From assembly GCF_003201205.1 (NCBI RefSeq), contig NZ_QICN01000003.1:124001-188000 (forward strand): 64,000 bases of DNA, read 5' to 3'. This DNA comes from Sinimarinibacterium flocculans. GTDB taxonomy: Bacteria > Pseudomonadota > Gammaproteobacteria > Nevskiales > Nevskiaceae. Below the pieces are notes generated by a model. The model ran no database searches. It had not been told where the DNA came from and saw nothing but the letters and a program-made list of their open reading frames with translations. A program made the translations under genes and the position numbers. Positions 19,760-29,742 of this stretch are shown here, piece by piece (the first letter of the stretch is position 1; each line of letters opens with the position of its first letter).

Positions 19760-21388
19760 TCAGTACACCGTGACGCCGTTGATCGTCGCGCCGACCAGTT
19801 CATCGCGATCGGTTTCGACACCCGTCGCCGGATCAGTCTCGTAGAACAGCACTTCCAAGCCTGTGCCGACGCCCAGGAACTCGGTGAACGGATCGTCCTC
19901 TCCGTCATCGCCACCCGGAACGAAGAACTCGAATCGACAGGTCTCGATCGCCCCGGCTGCGACGTTGACAACCTCGCGGCCGGCGTAGGTCACCGTCAGT
20001 GGGAACGTGCCGGAAGATTCCTCGAGCTCACCCGTGTCTTCGTTTATGTCGACTTCGTTGAAACTGATGGTGTAGGTCAGCGACTCCCCCTCCTGCAGAT
20101 TGAAAGGGAACAGGATTGGCGGATCGTAACTCTCCCGAACCTGCGAGACGTACTGAACGCCGGCGAATCCCAATGAGGGGGCCGCCGCATCCACTTCGAC
20201 GTACTCCGTTCCGGACTCTTCACCTTCGTAGATCACGCTTGCGTCGCCGACTTCATCGAACTGCAACTCGACAACGTTCCGACCGTTGAAGCTTCCCGGC
20301 CCGAGTGTGTTGGTCGTTCTCGTAAATTCTCCCTGCCCGATGATGCCGCCGACCGGAGTCGGCCCTCCCGGATCCTGCTCGCGGAAGGTACGCCGCACCT
20401 GCTCGACAACCTGGGTTCCTGTCTCGTAGAGCACCGGATTGAAACATGCCTTGGCGCTGCTTTCCGGCTCGCGCGTGAACTCGTTCTCGAGCACCGTCGC
20501 ACGGACGGATTCGTCGCCGCAGCCGAGCAGGAAGCGGCTCTGCTCGACACGGATCAGGCACAGCGCCGTGCCACCCTCGCTCAGGTTGGTGATGTCGATC
20601 TCGAAGGCATCGCCACCGTCGCTGGCTTGCGCCTGGGCACCCACTGCGAACTCCAGGGTCTCCTGGTAGCTGTCGACGGGGCTGCCGGAGCAGTCGGTGT
20701 TCAGGTAGAGCGATTCCGTCGTCGTGATCGTATTGCCGGAGACTTCCAGCGATCCGGAGAACGACTCGCCGTCACCGACGTTGCACGCGAGGTACCAGGT
20801 GCCCTGCAGCGCCTCGACGACCTGCGCGCCGGAATCGTCCGGCTCGCCGACGTCGACGCAGACTTCCGCGAGGTTCGAGATCAGGCCGGTGGAGTCCGCC
20901 ACCTTGATCGAGAAACAGAAGCGGCCGTCGCGGACGTTCTGCGGCAGCGTCACCGAGACGACCAGTGCCGTCAGCAGCTTGCCGCCCGGAAGCCGCTTGG
21001 ACCCGCCCGGGGCCAGCGTCGCCTGGAAGTAGTCGGCCGCGCCGGGCACCTTGGCGAACAGCGCGGACAGGTCGGCGCCGTCGCTCGACGTCACATCGAC
21101 CGCCAGCTCCACCGTGGAACCGGCGCGCGCATCCACGGCCTCGTCGCCGGGTACGACCACGGGTGCTGCGTCGTCTTCGGAGCTTGCCGGCAGGTCGCCC
21201 GCCACGAGCACCGCCTGCGAGTCGCTGACCTTGACCGCCAGGGCTTGGGTGAGCGCATCGGCGTCCGCCGGATCGATGGCATTGTCGCCGTCGCCCCCGC
21301 CACCGCCGCCGCAGGCCCCCAGGAACAGGCTCGCGCCCAAGAAGACCCCTGCGGGCAGCGCCCGCCAGACTGGTTCGAATCCCTGCAT
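19760..21388 (-). CDS. large uncharacterised surface/periplasmic lipoprotein
   Basis: A 542-residue protein with a lipoprotein signal peptide; the lipobox LGAC puts the acylated Cys at about residue 26, followed by a Gly-rich linker. Residues 40-180 look like an immunoglobulin-like or cadherin-like beta domain (STVELAVDVTSS, FCFSIKVADSTGLISNLAEVCVDVG). The centre has paired Cys residues suggesting disulfides (LACNVGDG, NTDCSGS, LLGCGDE). The C-terminal third is acidic and strand-rich. It is less GC-biased than its neighbours. No enzyme motif is seen and no named family is recognised. A terminator follows, and an AGGGAG ribosome site precedes the ATG at 21388. Confidence 0.75.
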   Translation of the reverse strand: MQGFEPVWRALPAGVFLGASLFLGACGGGGGGDGDNAIDPADADALTQALAVKVSDSQAVLVAGDLPASSEDDAAPVVVPGDEAVDARAGSTVELAVDVTSSDGADLSALFAKVPGAADYFQATLAPGGSKRLPGGKLLTALVVSVTLPQNVRDGRFCFSIKVADSTGLISNLAEVCVDVGEPDDSGAQVVEALQGTWYLACNVGDGESFSGSLEVSGNTITTTESLYLNTDCSGSPVDSYQETLEFAVGAQAQASDGGDAFEIDITNLSEGGTALCLIRVEQSRFLLGCGDESVRATVLENEFTREPESSAKACFNPVLYETGTQVVEQVRRTFREQDPGGPTPVGGIIGQGEFTRTTNTLGPGSFNGRNVVELQFDEVGDASVIYEGEESGTEYVEVDAAAPSLGFAGVQYVSQVRESYDPPILFPFNLQEGESLTYTISFNEVDINEDTGELEESSGTFPLTVTYAGREVVNVAAGAIETCRFEFFVPGGDDGEDDPFTEFLGVGTGLEVLFYETDPATGVETDRDELVGATINGVTVY

Positions 21389-21587
21389 GAACTGAGATCT
21401 CCCTTTTTCTTCTGGATCTCGTGAATGTCCGGGTCGCGCTGACCGCTGGCTGGGACCCGCCGCCACCCGAGTATCCCTACCCCTTACCGGTCTGTTGACC
21501 CCCCCTATGGGGGGACTGCGCACGAAACCCTGCGTACGATGTGACCCGGTTGGCGGTATCCTGTCGCGCCTCTTCGCATCCACCCCG

Positions 21588-22259
21588 ATGGATTCCAGCC
21601 CGCCCAAGTACAAGATCGGCCACCGTTTTCGCGGGTTCCTGCCCGTGGTCGTGGACGTGGAGACCGGCGGCTTCAATGCGCAGACCGATGCGCTGCTGGA
21701 GATCGCCGCGGTGATTCTCGGTATCGAGGAGGATGGCTCGCTGGTGCGCCGGCAGACCGTTTTCGCCCATGTGGTGCCGTTCGAGGGCGCCAACATCGAG
21801 AAGGCGGCGCTGGAGGTCAACGGCATCAAGATCGACAATCCGCTGCGCCTGGCACTGGCGGAGCGCGAGGCGCTCGACCATGTCTTCCGCCCGATCCGCA
21901 AGGCCGTCTCCGAAAACGGCTGCAAGAGAGCGGTGCTGGTCGGCCACAACGCGCACTTCGACCTGGGCTTCGTCAATGCCGCGGTGGCGCGCACCGGCTA
22001 CAAGCGCAATCCCTTCCATCCGTTCAGCGTCTTCGACACGGCGACGCTGGCCGGCGCGGCGCTGGGTCAGACGGTGCTGGCGCGGGCCCTGCAGGCCTGC
22101 GGCCTGAGCCACGACGCCGCGGCGGCGCACTCTGCGATCTACGACGCCGAGCAGACGGCAGACCTGTTCTGCCTGCTGGTCAACCGCATGCGCCCGCTGT
22201 TTGCCGATTTCGGCGCGCCAGCCGTCACCGAATCCGAGGGGTCCGCGAGCGGCGACTGA
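21588..22259 (+). CDS. rnt: ribonuclease T
   Basis: RNase T is a DEDDh 3'-5' exoribonuclease that trims the 3' ends of tRNAs, 5S and 23S rRNA and small stable RNAs. The 223-residue length is close to E. coli Rnt. Exo I reads [11 protein letters not shown] (Asp and Glu), exo II is in [13 protein letters not shown], and the final His-x4-Asp is [14 protein letters not shown]. Between them [26 protein letters not shown] is typical of this family. The ATG at 21588 is preferred to a start 31 codons earlier that lacks similarity. It stands alone before opgG. Confidence 0.95.
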   Translation: MDSSPPKYKIGHRFRGFLPVVVDVETGGFNAQTDALLEIAAVILGIEEDGSLVRRQTVFAHVVPFEGANIEKAALEVNGIKIDNPLRLALAEREALDHVFRPIRKAVSENGCKRAVLVGHNAHFDLGFVNAAVARTGYKRNPFHPFSVFDTATLAGAALGQTVLARALQACGLSHDAAAAHSAIYDAEQTADLFCLLVNRMRPLFADFGAPAVTESEGSASGD

Positions 22260-22354
22260 GATCCGGACCGCCTCCCGGCGGGCTCGCGGTTCAGTCCTTG
22301 CTCAGTCCACGCCGTCCATACTGGCACGGTTCCTGTGCCCGGTCGTCTTTCGTG

Positions 22355-23866
22355 ATGCTCCTGCGTCTGTGCCTGTGCGTCGCTGTGCTCTCCTGCCCCC
22401 CGGCCATGGCATTCGGTCTGGATGATGTCGACCGTCTGGCCCGCGAGCGCGCGGCGTCGCCGTACCGCGCGCCCGACAACCGCCTGCCGGCGGTGCTCGC
22501 CAACCTCACGCACGAGGCCTACGCGCAGATCCGCTACCGCGACGAGCAGTCGGTCTGGCACCGCACGAAGCTGCCGTTCGAACTGCAGTTCCTGCACCCG
22601 GGCATGGGCTACGACCGCCGCATCCGCATCAACATCGTCAGCGCCGACGGCGTGCACGAGGTGCCGTTCCGCGCCGGTGATTTCGACTACGGCGGCAGCG
22701 GCGTGAACCCGGACGAGGTCGGCGACATCGGCTTCGCCGGCCTGCGGGTTCACTATCCGGTTGACGGCGACGACCGGCATCGGCAGGTGCTCGCGTTTCA
22801 CGGCGCCAGCTTCTTTCGCGCGCTCGGCCGCGGCCAGCGCCAGGGGCTGTCGGCGCGCGGCCTGGCGGTCGATACCGGCGAGCTGTCCGGCGAGGAATTT
22901 CCGCAGTTCACCGAGTTCTGGATCGAATGGCCGCGGCCGCAGGATCACGTGCTGACGATCTACGCGCTGCTCGATTCGCCGCGGATGACCGGCGCCTACC
23001 GCTTCCGCCTGGCCCCCGGCGAAACCACCGAGACGCTGGTCGGCGCACGCCTGCACTTTCGCGCGGATGTGGCCAAGCTCGGCATCGCGCCGCTGACGAG
23101 CATGCACTTCTACGGCGAGAACCAGCCGCGCCCGCCGCAGGCGCAAGGCGATCACCGTCCCGAGGTCCACGACTCCGACGGCCTGTCGATCCACGCCGGC
23201 GACGAGTGGATCTGGCGGCCCCTGACCAATCCGCGCCGGCTGTTCATCACCGCCTTCGGCGCCAGCGCACTGCGCGGCTTCGGCCTGATGCAGCGCGACC
23301 GCGCGTTTGCGCACTACGAGGACCTGGACGCGCGCTTCGACCTGCGGCCCAGCGCCTGGATCGAGCCGCGCGGCGACTGGGGCCGCGGCCGCGTCGAACT
23401 GGTCGCGATCCCGACGCCGGACGAGACCAACGACAACATCGTCGCGTTCTGGGTGCCCGAACGGGCGCCGCGCACCGGCGACGCGCTGTCGTTCGAGTAC
23501 GCGCTCAAATGGCAGATGCAGGCGCAGACGCAGCCGCCGCTGGCGCGCGTCGTGCAGACGCGCCGCGGCCACGGCACCGCAGCCGACGACAGCAGCCTGC
23601 ACTTCCACATCGACTTCGAGGGCCCGCCGCTGCAGACCTTGGCCGCCGACACCAAGCCGGTCGCCGGCGTCTGGGTCGGCGACGGCGGCGAGCTGCTCGA
23701 ACGCAGCCTGCGGCGCAACGACGTCACCGGCGGCTGGCGCCTGAGCCTGCGCGTGCGCCGCGACGACGACGCCAGGCCGCTGGAGATGCGCGCGATCCTG
23801 CGCGACGGCGAGCGCACGCTGTCGGAGACCTGGGCCTACGCGCTGCCGCCGAGCAGCGGGCGCTGA
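22355..23866 (+). CDS. opgG: osmoregulated periplasmic glucan synthesis protein G
   Basis: OpgG (MdoG) acts in the periplasm with OpgH to make branched beta-glucans that accumulate at low osmolarity. The 503-residue protein has a signal peptide (MLLRLCLCVAVLSCPPAMA) and the family signature spread along its length: YRDEQSVWHRTKLPFELQFLHPG, DFDYGG, FHGASFFRALG, LTSMHFYGENQ, EVHDSDGLSIHAGDEWIWRPL. The ATG at 22355 gives a clean signal peptide; a TTG 19 codons earlier is not needed. The opgH ATG follows 2 nt after its stop. The gene pair is standard in gammaproteobacteria. Confidence 0.96.
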   Translation: MLLRLCLCVAVLSCPPAMAFGLDDVDRLARERAASPYRAPDNRLPAVLANLTHEAYAQIRYRDEQSVWHRTKLPFELQFLHPGMGYDRRIRINIVSADGVHEVPFRAGDFDYGGSGVNPDEVGDIGFAGLRVHYPVDGDDRHRQVLAFHGASFFRALGRGQRQGLSARGLAVDTGELSGEEFPQFTEFWIEWPRPQDHVLTIYALLDSPRMTGAYRFRLAPGETTETLVGARLHFRADVAKLGIAPLTSMHFYGENQPRPPQAQGDHRPEVHDSDGLSIHAGDEWIWRPLTNPRRLFITAFGASALRGFGLMQRDRAFAHYEDLDARFDLRPSAWIEPRGDWGRGRVELVAIPTPDETNDNIVAFWVPERAPRTGDALSFEYALKWQMQAQTQPPLARVVQTRRGHGTAADDSSLHFHIDFEGPPLQTLAADTKPVAGVWVGDGGELLERSLRRNDVTGGWRLSLRVRRDDDARPLEMRAILRDGERTLSETWAYALPPSSGR

Positions 23867-23868
23867 CC

Positions 23869-26367
23869 ATGGACGACAGCCCGCTTCCCGCCCCCGCCGC
23901 GCCGATCGAAAGCTATCGGGCGCGGCTGCGAGCCGCCGGCGTCGACATCCCCGCACACGCAACGACCGAGATCGACGCAGCACCGCCGGGCCGCGCTTTC
24001 GCGCGGCTGCACGCCGGCCTCGGCGGGCGGCCGCAGGCCGAGGGCGCCGATGCCGTCCGCGCATCGGCGGCGACGCGGCTGCGGCAGCATCTGCATGCAA
24101 AACCACGGCGCGGCGATGAAGCACTGACCGGTCGCCTCGAGCGCGATATCCACGGCGAGGACCGCCTGGCGACGACCCCGCCGCTGCTGCGCGCATCGAT
24201 GACGCCGCGGCCGTGGAACCACAATCCGCTGCGCCGGCTGTGGCGCTGGCTGCGCGCACGCACGCTCGGCACGCGCGGCACGATGCGCGCACGCGACGAC
24301 GGCGGCGCCGGTCCGGCGCGGCGCGACACGCGCTGGCGCGGCGCCGGCACCCGTCGCCGCGTGCTGCTGATCGCGCTGGTGCTCGCGCAGACCGTCGCCG
24401 CGACCTATCTGATGACCGCGGTGCTGCCGTACCGCGGCCAGCATCCGCTGGAACTGGCGATCCTCGCCGTCTATGCGGTGCTGTTCGCGTGGATCTCGGC
24501 CGGCTTCTGGACCGCGCTGATGGGCTTCTGGACGCTGCTGCTCGGCCGCGACCGCCATGCAATCTCGGCCAGTGCGCCCGACGACACGCCGCTGCCGGAA
24601 TCCGCCCGCACCGCGCTGCTGGTGCCGATCTGCAATGAGGACGTGCCGCGTGTCTTCGCCGGCATCCGCGCGACCTGGGATTCGATCTGCCGTGCCGGTC
24701 TGCGCGACCGCTTCGACGTGTTCTTCCTGAGCGACAGCAACGACGCCGACGTGCGTGTTGCCGAAGTCGACGCCTGGCTCAAGCTGTGCCGCGAGGTCGA
24801 CGGCGCCGGGCGCATCTTCTACCGGCGGCGCACACACCGGATCAAGCGCAAGTCCGGCAACATTGCCGACTGGTGCCGGCGCTGGGGCAGCGGCTACCCG
24901 TACATGGTTATCCTCGACGCCGACAGCGTGATGTCGGCGGATTGCCTGAAGCGGCTAGTCCAGCTCATGGAGGCAAACCCGGACGCGGGCATCATCCAGA
25001 CCGCGCCGCGCGCCGCCGGACGCGAGACGCTGTACGCGCGCATCCAGCAGTTCGCGACGCGCGTCTACGGTCCGCTGTTCACCGCCGGCCTGCATTTCTG
25101 GCAGCTCGGCGAGTCGCACTACTGGGGCCACAACGCGATCATCCGCGTCGCGCCGTTCATGCAGCACTGCGCGCTCGGCCGCCTGCCGGGCAACGGCGCG
25201 CTCGGCGGCGAGATCATGAGCCACGACTTCGTCGAGGCCGCGCTGATGCGCCGCGCCGGCTGGGGCGTGTGGATCGCCTACGACCTGCCGGGCTCGTACG
25301 AGGAGATGCCGCCGACGCTGCTCGACGAACTGCAGCGCGATCAGCGCTGGTGCCGCGGCAATCTGCAGAACTTCCGACTGTTCTTCACCCAGGGCCTGCA
25401 CCCGGCGCACCGCGCGGTGTTCATGACCGGCGTGATGGCCTATCTGTCGGCGCCGCTGTGGTTCGTGTTCCTGTTGCTGTCGACCGCGCTGCTCGCGGTG
25501 TTCGTGCTGTCCGAGCCGCAGTACTTCACGCAGCCCTACCAGTTGTTCCCGAACTGGCCGCGCTGGCACCCGGAATGGGCGATGCGCCTGTTCGCCGGCA
25601 CGATGACCCTGCTGTTCCTGCCCAAGCTGCTGGCGCTGCTGCTGCTGATCTGCAAGCCGCGCGAATGGCGCGGTTTCGGCGGTCCCGGCAAGCTCGCCCA
25701 GGGCGTGCTGCTCGAAAGCCTGTTCGCGGCGGCACTGGCACCGATCCGCATGCTGTTCCATGCGCGCTACGTCGCCGGCGCGCTGGCCGGATTCGCCAGC
25801 GGCTGGAAATCGCCGCCGCGCGACGACGCGCAGACGCCGTGGAGCCAGGCGATCCTGCGCCACGGCGGCGGCACGGTGCTCGGTCTGGCCTGGCTCGCCG
25901 GCGTCTGGTGGCTCAATCCGAGCTTCCTGTGGTGGCTGCTGCCGGTGGCCGGCAGCCTCGTGCTGGCGATCCCGCTGTCGGTCTACAGCTCGCACACCGG
26001 GCTGGGCCGCAGCGCCCGCAACGCGCGCCTGTTCGTGATTCCGGAGGAGTCGATCGCACCGCGCGAGCTGCGCAGCCTGCGCGCCCTCCTGCGGCGCAAG
26101 CGCCCGCCCCCGGACTTTCGCGCCGCCGTCGTCGATCCGGCGACGCATGCGCTGGTCACGCTCACCGCCGGCCGGCGACGGCGCCTGCCGCCGCCGTTCC
26201 GCGAGCAGCGCGACGCGGCCGGCGAAGCCTTGCTGTCGCAGCCGCCGCAGCACGCCGACAACGCAATGCGCCTGCGCATCCTCGGCGATCCGGACACGCT
26301 CGCGCGGCTGCACCGGCGGGTCTGGACCGGCACCGACGTGCATCGCGACTGGCTGCGGTTGTCATAA
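23869..26367 (+). CDS. opgH: glucans biosynthesis glucosyltransferase H
   Basis: OpgH (MdoH) is the inner-membrane GT2 glucosyltransferase that polymerises the glucan backbone from UDP-glucose. At 832 residues it matches the family. About 160 cytoplasmic N-terminal residues precede two membrane helices (about 160-230). The catalytic domain carries FFLSDSNDAD, VILDADSVMS and QRDQRWCRGNLQNF, the D, DxD and Q-x-x-RW elements. Several more helices follow (about 520-690). In E. coli the N terminus also links to FtsZ and cell size; whether that holds here cannot be read from the sequence. It is followed 75 nt later by olsB. Confidence 0.97.
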   Translation: MDDSPLPAPAAPIESYRARLRAAGVDIPAHATTEIDAAPPGRAFARLHAGLGGRPQAEGADAVRASAATRLRQHLHAKPRRGDEALTGRLERDIHGEDRLATTPPLLRASMTPRPWNHNPLRRLWRWLRARTLGTRGTMRARDDGGAGPARRDTRWRGAGTRRRVLLIALVLAQTVAATYLMTAVLPYRGQHPLELAILAVYAVLFAWISAGFWTALMGFWTLLLGRDRHAISASAPDDTPLPESARTALLVPICNEDVPRVFAGIRATWDSICRAGLRDRFDVFFLSDSNDADVRVAEVDAWLKLCREVDGAGRIFYRRRTHRIKRKSGNIADWCRRWGSGYPYMVILDADSVMSADCLKRLVQLMEANPDAGIIQTAPRAAGRETLYARIQQFATRVYGPLFTAGLHFWQLGESHYWGHNAIIRVAPFMQHCALGRLPGNGALGGEIMSHDFVEAALMRRAGWGVWIAYDLPGSYEEMPPTLLDELQRDQRWCRGNLQNFRLFFTQGLHPAHRAVFMTGVMAYLSAPLWFVFLLLSTALLAVFVLSEPQYFTQPYQLFPNWPRWHPEWAMRLFAGTMTLLFLPKLLALLLLICKPREWRGFGGPGKLAQGVLLESLFAAALAPIRMLFHARYVAGALAGFASGWKSPPRDDAQTPWSQAILRHGGGTVLGLAWLAGVWWLNPSFLWWLLPVAGSLVLAIPLSVYSSHTGLGRSARNARLFVIPEESIAPRELRSLRALLRRKRPPPDFRAAVVDPATHALVTLTAGRRRRLPPPFREQRDAAGEALLSQPPQHADNAMRLRILGDPDTLARLHRRVWTGTDVHRDWLRLS

Positions 26368-26442
26368 AGCGGACATGCCGGCGTCATCTTGCGTTGATGG
26401 CGGCTTCATAGAGTGCGCGGCATTCGAAAACGGAGTTTCGCC

Positions 26443-27234
26443 ATGTCTGCACGCATCGACGGTGATCTGCCGCGCCGCCCGCGCTTCGAGGTTCGCTTCG
26501 CCCGCTCGCGCGACGAGATTCTCGCCACGCAGCAGCTGCGCTATCGCATCTTCGCCGGTGAACTGGGCGCACAGATCGACGGTGGCATCGATCACGACCA
26601 GTACGACCCCTTCTGCGAACACCTGATGGTGGTCGAGCCCGACAGCGAACGCATCGTCGCCTGCACGCGCATCCTCACCGACCGCATGGCCCCGGGCGCC
26701 GGCGGCTTCTACTCCGCCAGCGAGTTCGACCTGGCGATGCTGGACATGCTGCCGGGCCGGATGATGGAGATCGGCCGCACCTGCGTCGATGCGGAGTTCC
26801 GCTCCGGCGCGGTGATCGCGACGCTGTGGCAGGGCATCGCCGCCTACATCACCAACGAGGGCTACGACTACCTGTTCGGCTGCGCCAGCATCGGCCTCGA
26901 GGACGGCGGCTGCAGCGCGCACGCGATCCTCGACCAGATCCGTGCACGCTACCTCGCGCCGGAGTTCCAGCGCGTGCGGCCGTACATCCCGCTACCGGCC
27001 GCCGATCGTCGCCCGGGCGACACCACGCAGGCACGCGCGCCGAAGATGCCGCCGCTGCTCAAGGCCTACCTGAGCCTGGGCGCTCGCGCCTGCGGCGAAG
27101 CCTACTGGGATCGCGACTTCAACTGCGCCGACGTGTTCATGCTGCTCAATGTCAGCGACCTGCAGCCCCGCTATGCACGCCACTTCCTCGGCCGCGGCGC
27201 CGACACCGCCCGCGACACCACGGTCCCGGCGTAG
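26443..27234 (+). CDS. olsB: L-ornithine N-alpha-acyltransferase
   Basis: OlsB adds a 3-hydroxy fatty acyl chain from acyl-ACP to ornithine, giving lyso-ornithine lipid, a phosphorus-free membrane lipid. The 263-residue protein is of the GNAT-like acyltransferase type: FEVRFARSRDEILATQQLRYRIFAGELG, then CEHLMVVEP, VACTRILTD and MEIGRTCVDAEFRSGAVIATLWQGI are characteristic. The gene is paired with olsA (7 nt gap), which supports the call. An alternative is the closely related hemolysin-like acyltransferases, but the pairing favours OlsB. The ATG at 26443 is preferred over one ten codons earlier. It directly follows opgGH. Confidence 0.9.
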   Translation: MSARIDGDLPRRPRFEVRFARSRDEILATQQLRYRIFAGELGAQIDGGIDHDQYDPFCEHLMVVEPDSERIVACTRILTDRMAPGAGGFYSASEFDLAMLDMLPGRMMEIGRTCVDAEFRSGAVIATLWQGIAAYITNEGYDYLFGCASIGLEDGGCSAHAILDQIRARYLAPEFQRVRPYIPLPAADRRPGDTTQARAPKMPPLLKAYLSLGARACGEAYWDRDFNCADVFMLLNVSDLQPRYARHFLGRGADTARDTTVPA

Positions 27235-27241
27235 GGCCGCG

Positions 27242-28045
27242 ATGCCCCCGCGTCTGCAGGCGTGCCTGCGCGGCGCGCACCTGATCGTGCACCTGATCGT
27301 CGGGCTCACGGCGGCGCTCGCAGTCCGTCTCGATCCCACCGGCCACCTGCATCCGGAACTGATCGCGCAACGCTGGTCGCGGCGCCTGCTGCGGATTCTC
27401 GACATCCGCGTGACCGTGCGTGGCACACCGGTCGACGGCGCGCGCATCACCGTGGCCAACCACGTCTCGTGGCTCGACATTCCGCTGCTCGCCGCCTGCG
27501 CACCCACGCGCTTCATCGCCAAGTCGGAAATCCGTGACTGGCCGGTCGCCGGCTGGCTCGCGAACGCTGCGGGCACGTTCTACATCCGGCGCGGCAAGGG
27601 CGGTGCGCGCCCGGTCGCCGAGCGGCTCGTGCCGCATCTGTCCGGCGGCGGCACAGCCGAACTGAGCCCCAACGTCACGCTGTTTCCGGAAGGCACAACC
27701 ACCGACGGCCATCAGGTCCTGGCCTTCCATGCACGTTTGTTCGCCGCCGCGATCGATGCCGCGGTGCCGGTGCAGCCGGCCGCGCTGCGCTATGGCCCCG
27801 ACGCGCAGGGCCGCGAGATCGCGCCCTTCATCGGCGACGACGATCTGCTGCACCACATCCTGCGACTGCTGGGCGCCCGCGGGCTCACGGCCGAACTGAT
27901 CTGGTGCGCGCCGCTACCGCTGCCTCATACCGACCGCAGCACGCTGGCGGCGCAGTCCGAACAGGCCGTGCGCGAAGCGCTGTCGACAAGCACCTCGCCA
28001 GCAGTCCGCACACCGGTCCGTCCGCCGGCCGCGCTCGCGGCCTGA
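27242..28045 (+). CDS. olsA: lyso-ornithine lipid O-acyltransferase
   Basis: OlsA adds the second acyl chain to lyso-ornithine lipid, completing ornithine lipid. The 267-residue protein is a PlsC-type 1-acylglycerol-3-phosphate acyltransferase homologue. Block I is NHVSWLD (H-x4-D), block III is VTLFPEGTTTDG and a hydrophobic N-terminal helix (about 12-28) anchors it. The middle FIAKSEIRDWPVAGWLANAAG is a standard PlsC-family segment. The C-terminal Ser/Pro/Ala tail is disordered. The adjacent olsB makes ornithine-lipid synthesis more likely than phosphatidate synthesis. Confidence 0.88.
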   Translation: MPPRLQACLRGAHLIVHLIVGLTAALAVRLDPTGHLHPELIAQRWSRRLLRILDIRVTVRGTPVDGARITVANHVSWLDIPLLAACAPTRFIAKSEIRDWPVAGWLANAAGTFYIRRGKGGARPVAERLVPHLSGGGTAELSPNVTLFPEGTTTDGHQVLAFHARLFAAAIDAAVPVQPAALRYGPDAQGREIAPFIGDDDLLHHILRLLGARGLTAELIWCAPLPLPHTDRSTLAAQSEQAVREALSTSTSPAVRTPVRPPAALAA

Positions 28046-28114
28046 AGACCGCTGCCGCGGGCGGCGTGGCGACCGTGCTAACGTCGGCGCCGATTTCCGC
28101 CCCGCGTGTCCGCC

Positions 28115-28693
28115 ATGCTGCGCTTCCTGCCTCTGTCCGTCGCCCTGCTCCTGTCCGCGCCGTCGCTGGCCCAGCCGCCGGCGCCGGCCGAACTCGCACG
28201 CTGCACCGCCATTGCCGATCCCGCCGAGCGTCTGGCCTGCTTCGACGCGCTGGCGCAGCCCGCGACACCGGCCCCGCCGGCAGCCGATCCGGAGCCCGTG
28301 AAGGAGCCCGCGGCGGCGTCCGTGCCCGCGCCCGAACCGACCGGTGTCGCGCCAGCCGCGCCGCCCCGGCAGGCGGTGGCACCGGCACCGGTCGATCTCG
28401 ACGAGCAGCGTTACGGAATCGAGCGCTTCGGCGCCGAGAGCCTGCCGCCGACGGCCGAGCAGCGCACCACGCCGGCGTCCATCGAGTCGCGACTCAAGGG
28501 CGAGTTCACCGGCTGGGTCGAGGACACCGTGTTCGAACTCGAGAACGGCCAGGCCTGGCAGTGCCGCAAATGCCGCTCGGTCTATCACCGCGCCGAATCG
28601 CCGCGGGTCACGATCCGGCGCAGCTTCACGGGCGTCTACTGGCTCAAGGTCGACGGCCTCAACCAGCAGGCCAAGGTGCACCGGATCAGGTGA
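28115..28693 (+). CDS. uncharacterised periplasmic protein
   Basis: A 192-residue protein with a signal peptide ([20 protein letters not shown]). The mature N terminus has [18 protein letters not shown], a short two-Cys motif seen at the start of several periplasmic proteins (for example VasI/TagO-type), probably a disulfide hairpin. A Pro/Ala-rich linker spans about 50-95. The C-terminal domain (about 115-192) ends with [12 protein letters not shown] and a strand-rich segment. I do not recognise a full-length family. The ATG at 28115 is preferred to a GTG three codons earlier. It precedes lipA by 43 nt. Confidence 0.72.
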   Translation: MLRFLPLSVALLLSAPSLAQPPAPAELARCTAIADPAERLACFDALAQPATPAPPAADPEPVKEPAAASVPAPEPTGVAPAAPPRQAVAPAPVDLDEQRYGIERFGAESLPPTAEQRTTPASIESRLKGEFTGWVEDTVFELENGQAWQCRKCRSVYHRAESPRVTIRRSFTGVYWLKVDGLNQQAKVHRIR

Positions 28694-28708
28694 TCGCGGC
28701 GGCGGCGT

Positions 28709-28714
28709 TACAAT
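28709..28714 (+). promoter_or_regulatory. possible -10 element for lipA
   Basis: TACAAT lies 28 bases before the lipA ATG at 28737, with GGAG as the ribosome site in between. No good -35 hexamer is seen at the expected distance. Confidence 0.4.
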
Positions 28715-28736
28715 GACGCGTCATGCCGGAGATCTC

Positions 28737-29729
28737 ATGAGCGACATCCCCGCCTCTGCCGTACCGCCGGCCGCCCCGCGTCGCGTCGTCCAGGGCGAGA
28801 AATTGCGCGGCGCCGAGAAGATGGCGCGCATCCCGATCAAGATCGAGCCTACCGTCCAGCCGCTGCGCAAGCCGAACTGGATCCGCGCCAAGACCCAGGG
28901 CACGCCCGAGGTCGCGCGCATCAAGGAAGCGCTGCGCGCCAACAAGCTGCACACGGTCTGCGAAGAAGCCAGTTGCCCGAACCTCGGCGAGTGCTTCGGC
29001 AAGGGCACGGCGACCTTCATGATCATGGGCGACATCTGCACGCGGCGCTGCCCGTTCTGCGACGTCGCCCACGGCCGTCCGAACCCGCTCGATGCGGACG
29101 AGCCGGTGAATCTCGCGCGCACCATCCGCGACATGCGCCTGCGCTACGTCGTCATCACCAGCGTCGACCGCGATGACCTGCCCGATGGCGGCGCCGCGCA
29201 CTTTGCGTCGTGCATCCGCGAGTCGCGCGCGCTGTCACCTGAACTCACGATCGAAGTGCTGGTCCCGGACTTCCGCGGCCGCATGGACCCGGCGCTGGTG
29301 ATCTTCAAGGACACGCCGCCCGACGTGTTCAACCACAACCTCGAAACCGTGCCGCGGCTGTACAAACAGGCGCGGCCGGGCTCCGACTACGCGTGGAGCC
29401 TCGACCTGCTCGAACGCTTCAAGACCCTGCATCCCGAAGTGCCGACCAAGTCCGGCCTGATGCTCGGCCTGGGCGAGGAGATCGACGAGATCGAGCAGGT
29501 CATGCGCGACCTGCGTGCGCACAAGGTCGACATGCTCACCCTCGGCCAGTACCTGCAACCCTCGCGCAACCACCTGCCAGTCGCGCGTTACGTGCACCCG
29601 GACGAGTTCGAGCGGTTGCGCATCGTCGGCGAGCAGATGGGCTTCTCGCATGTCGCCAGCGGCCCGATGGTGCGCTCCAGCTACCACGCCGACCTGCAGG
29701 CGCACGGCGTGCTCGCGCAAACGCCGTAG
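28737..29729 (+). CDS. lipA: lipoyl synthase
   Basis: LipA is a radical SAM enzyme that inserts two sulfurs into protein-bound octanoate to make lipoate for pyruvate and 2-oxoglutarate dehydrogenases. The 330-residue protein has both iron-sulfur clusters: the auxiliary cluster in [12 protein letters not shown] and the radical SAM cluster in CTRRCPFC. The C-terminal RSSY motif, which ligates the auxiliary cluster, is present. The ATG at 28737 follows GGAG. The octanoyltransferase lipB, usually adjacent, is not in the window. Confidence 0.98.
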   Translation: MSDIPASAVPPAAPRRVVQGEKLRGAEKMARIPIKIEPTVQPLRKPNWIRAKTQGTPEVARIKEALRANKLHTVCEEASCPNLGECFGKGTATFMIMGDICTRRCPFCDVAHGRPNPLDADEPVNLARTIRDMRLRYVVITSVDRDDLPDGGAAHFASCIRESRALSPELTIEVLVPDFRGRMDPALVIFKDTPPDVFNHNLETVPRLYKQARPGSDYAWSLDLLERFKTLHPEVPTKSGLMLGLGEEIDEIEQVMRDLRAHKVDMLTLGQYLQPSRNHLPVARYVHPDEFERLRIVGEQMGFSHVASGPMVRSSYHADLQAHGVLAQTP

Positions 29730-29742
29730 CCGGTATCGCAAC

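Noticed and set aside
22139-24562. An 807-codon minus-strand frame across opgG and opgH
   Set aside because: Shadow frame of two well-supported genes; composition is Arg/Ala repeats without motifs.
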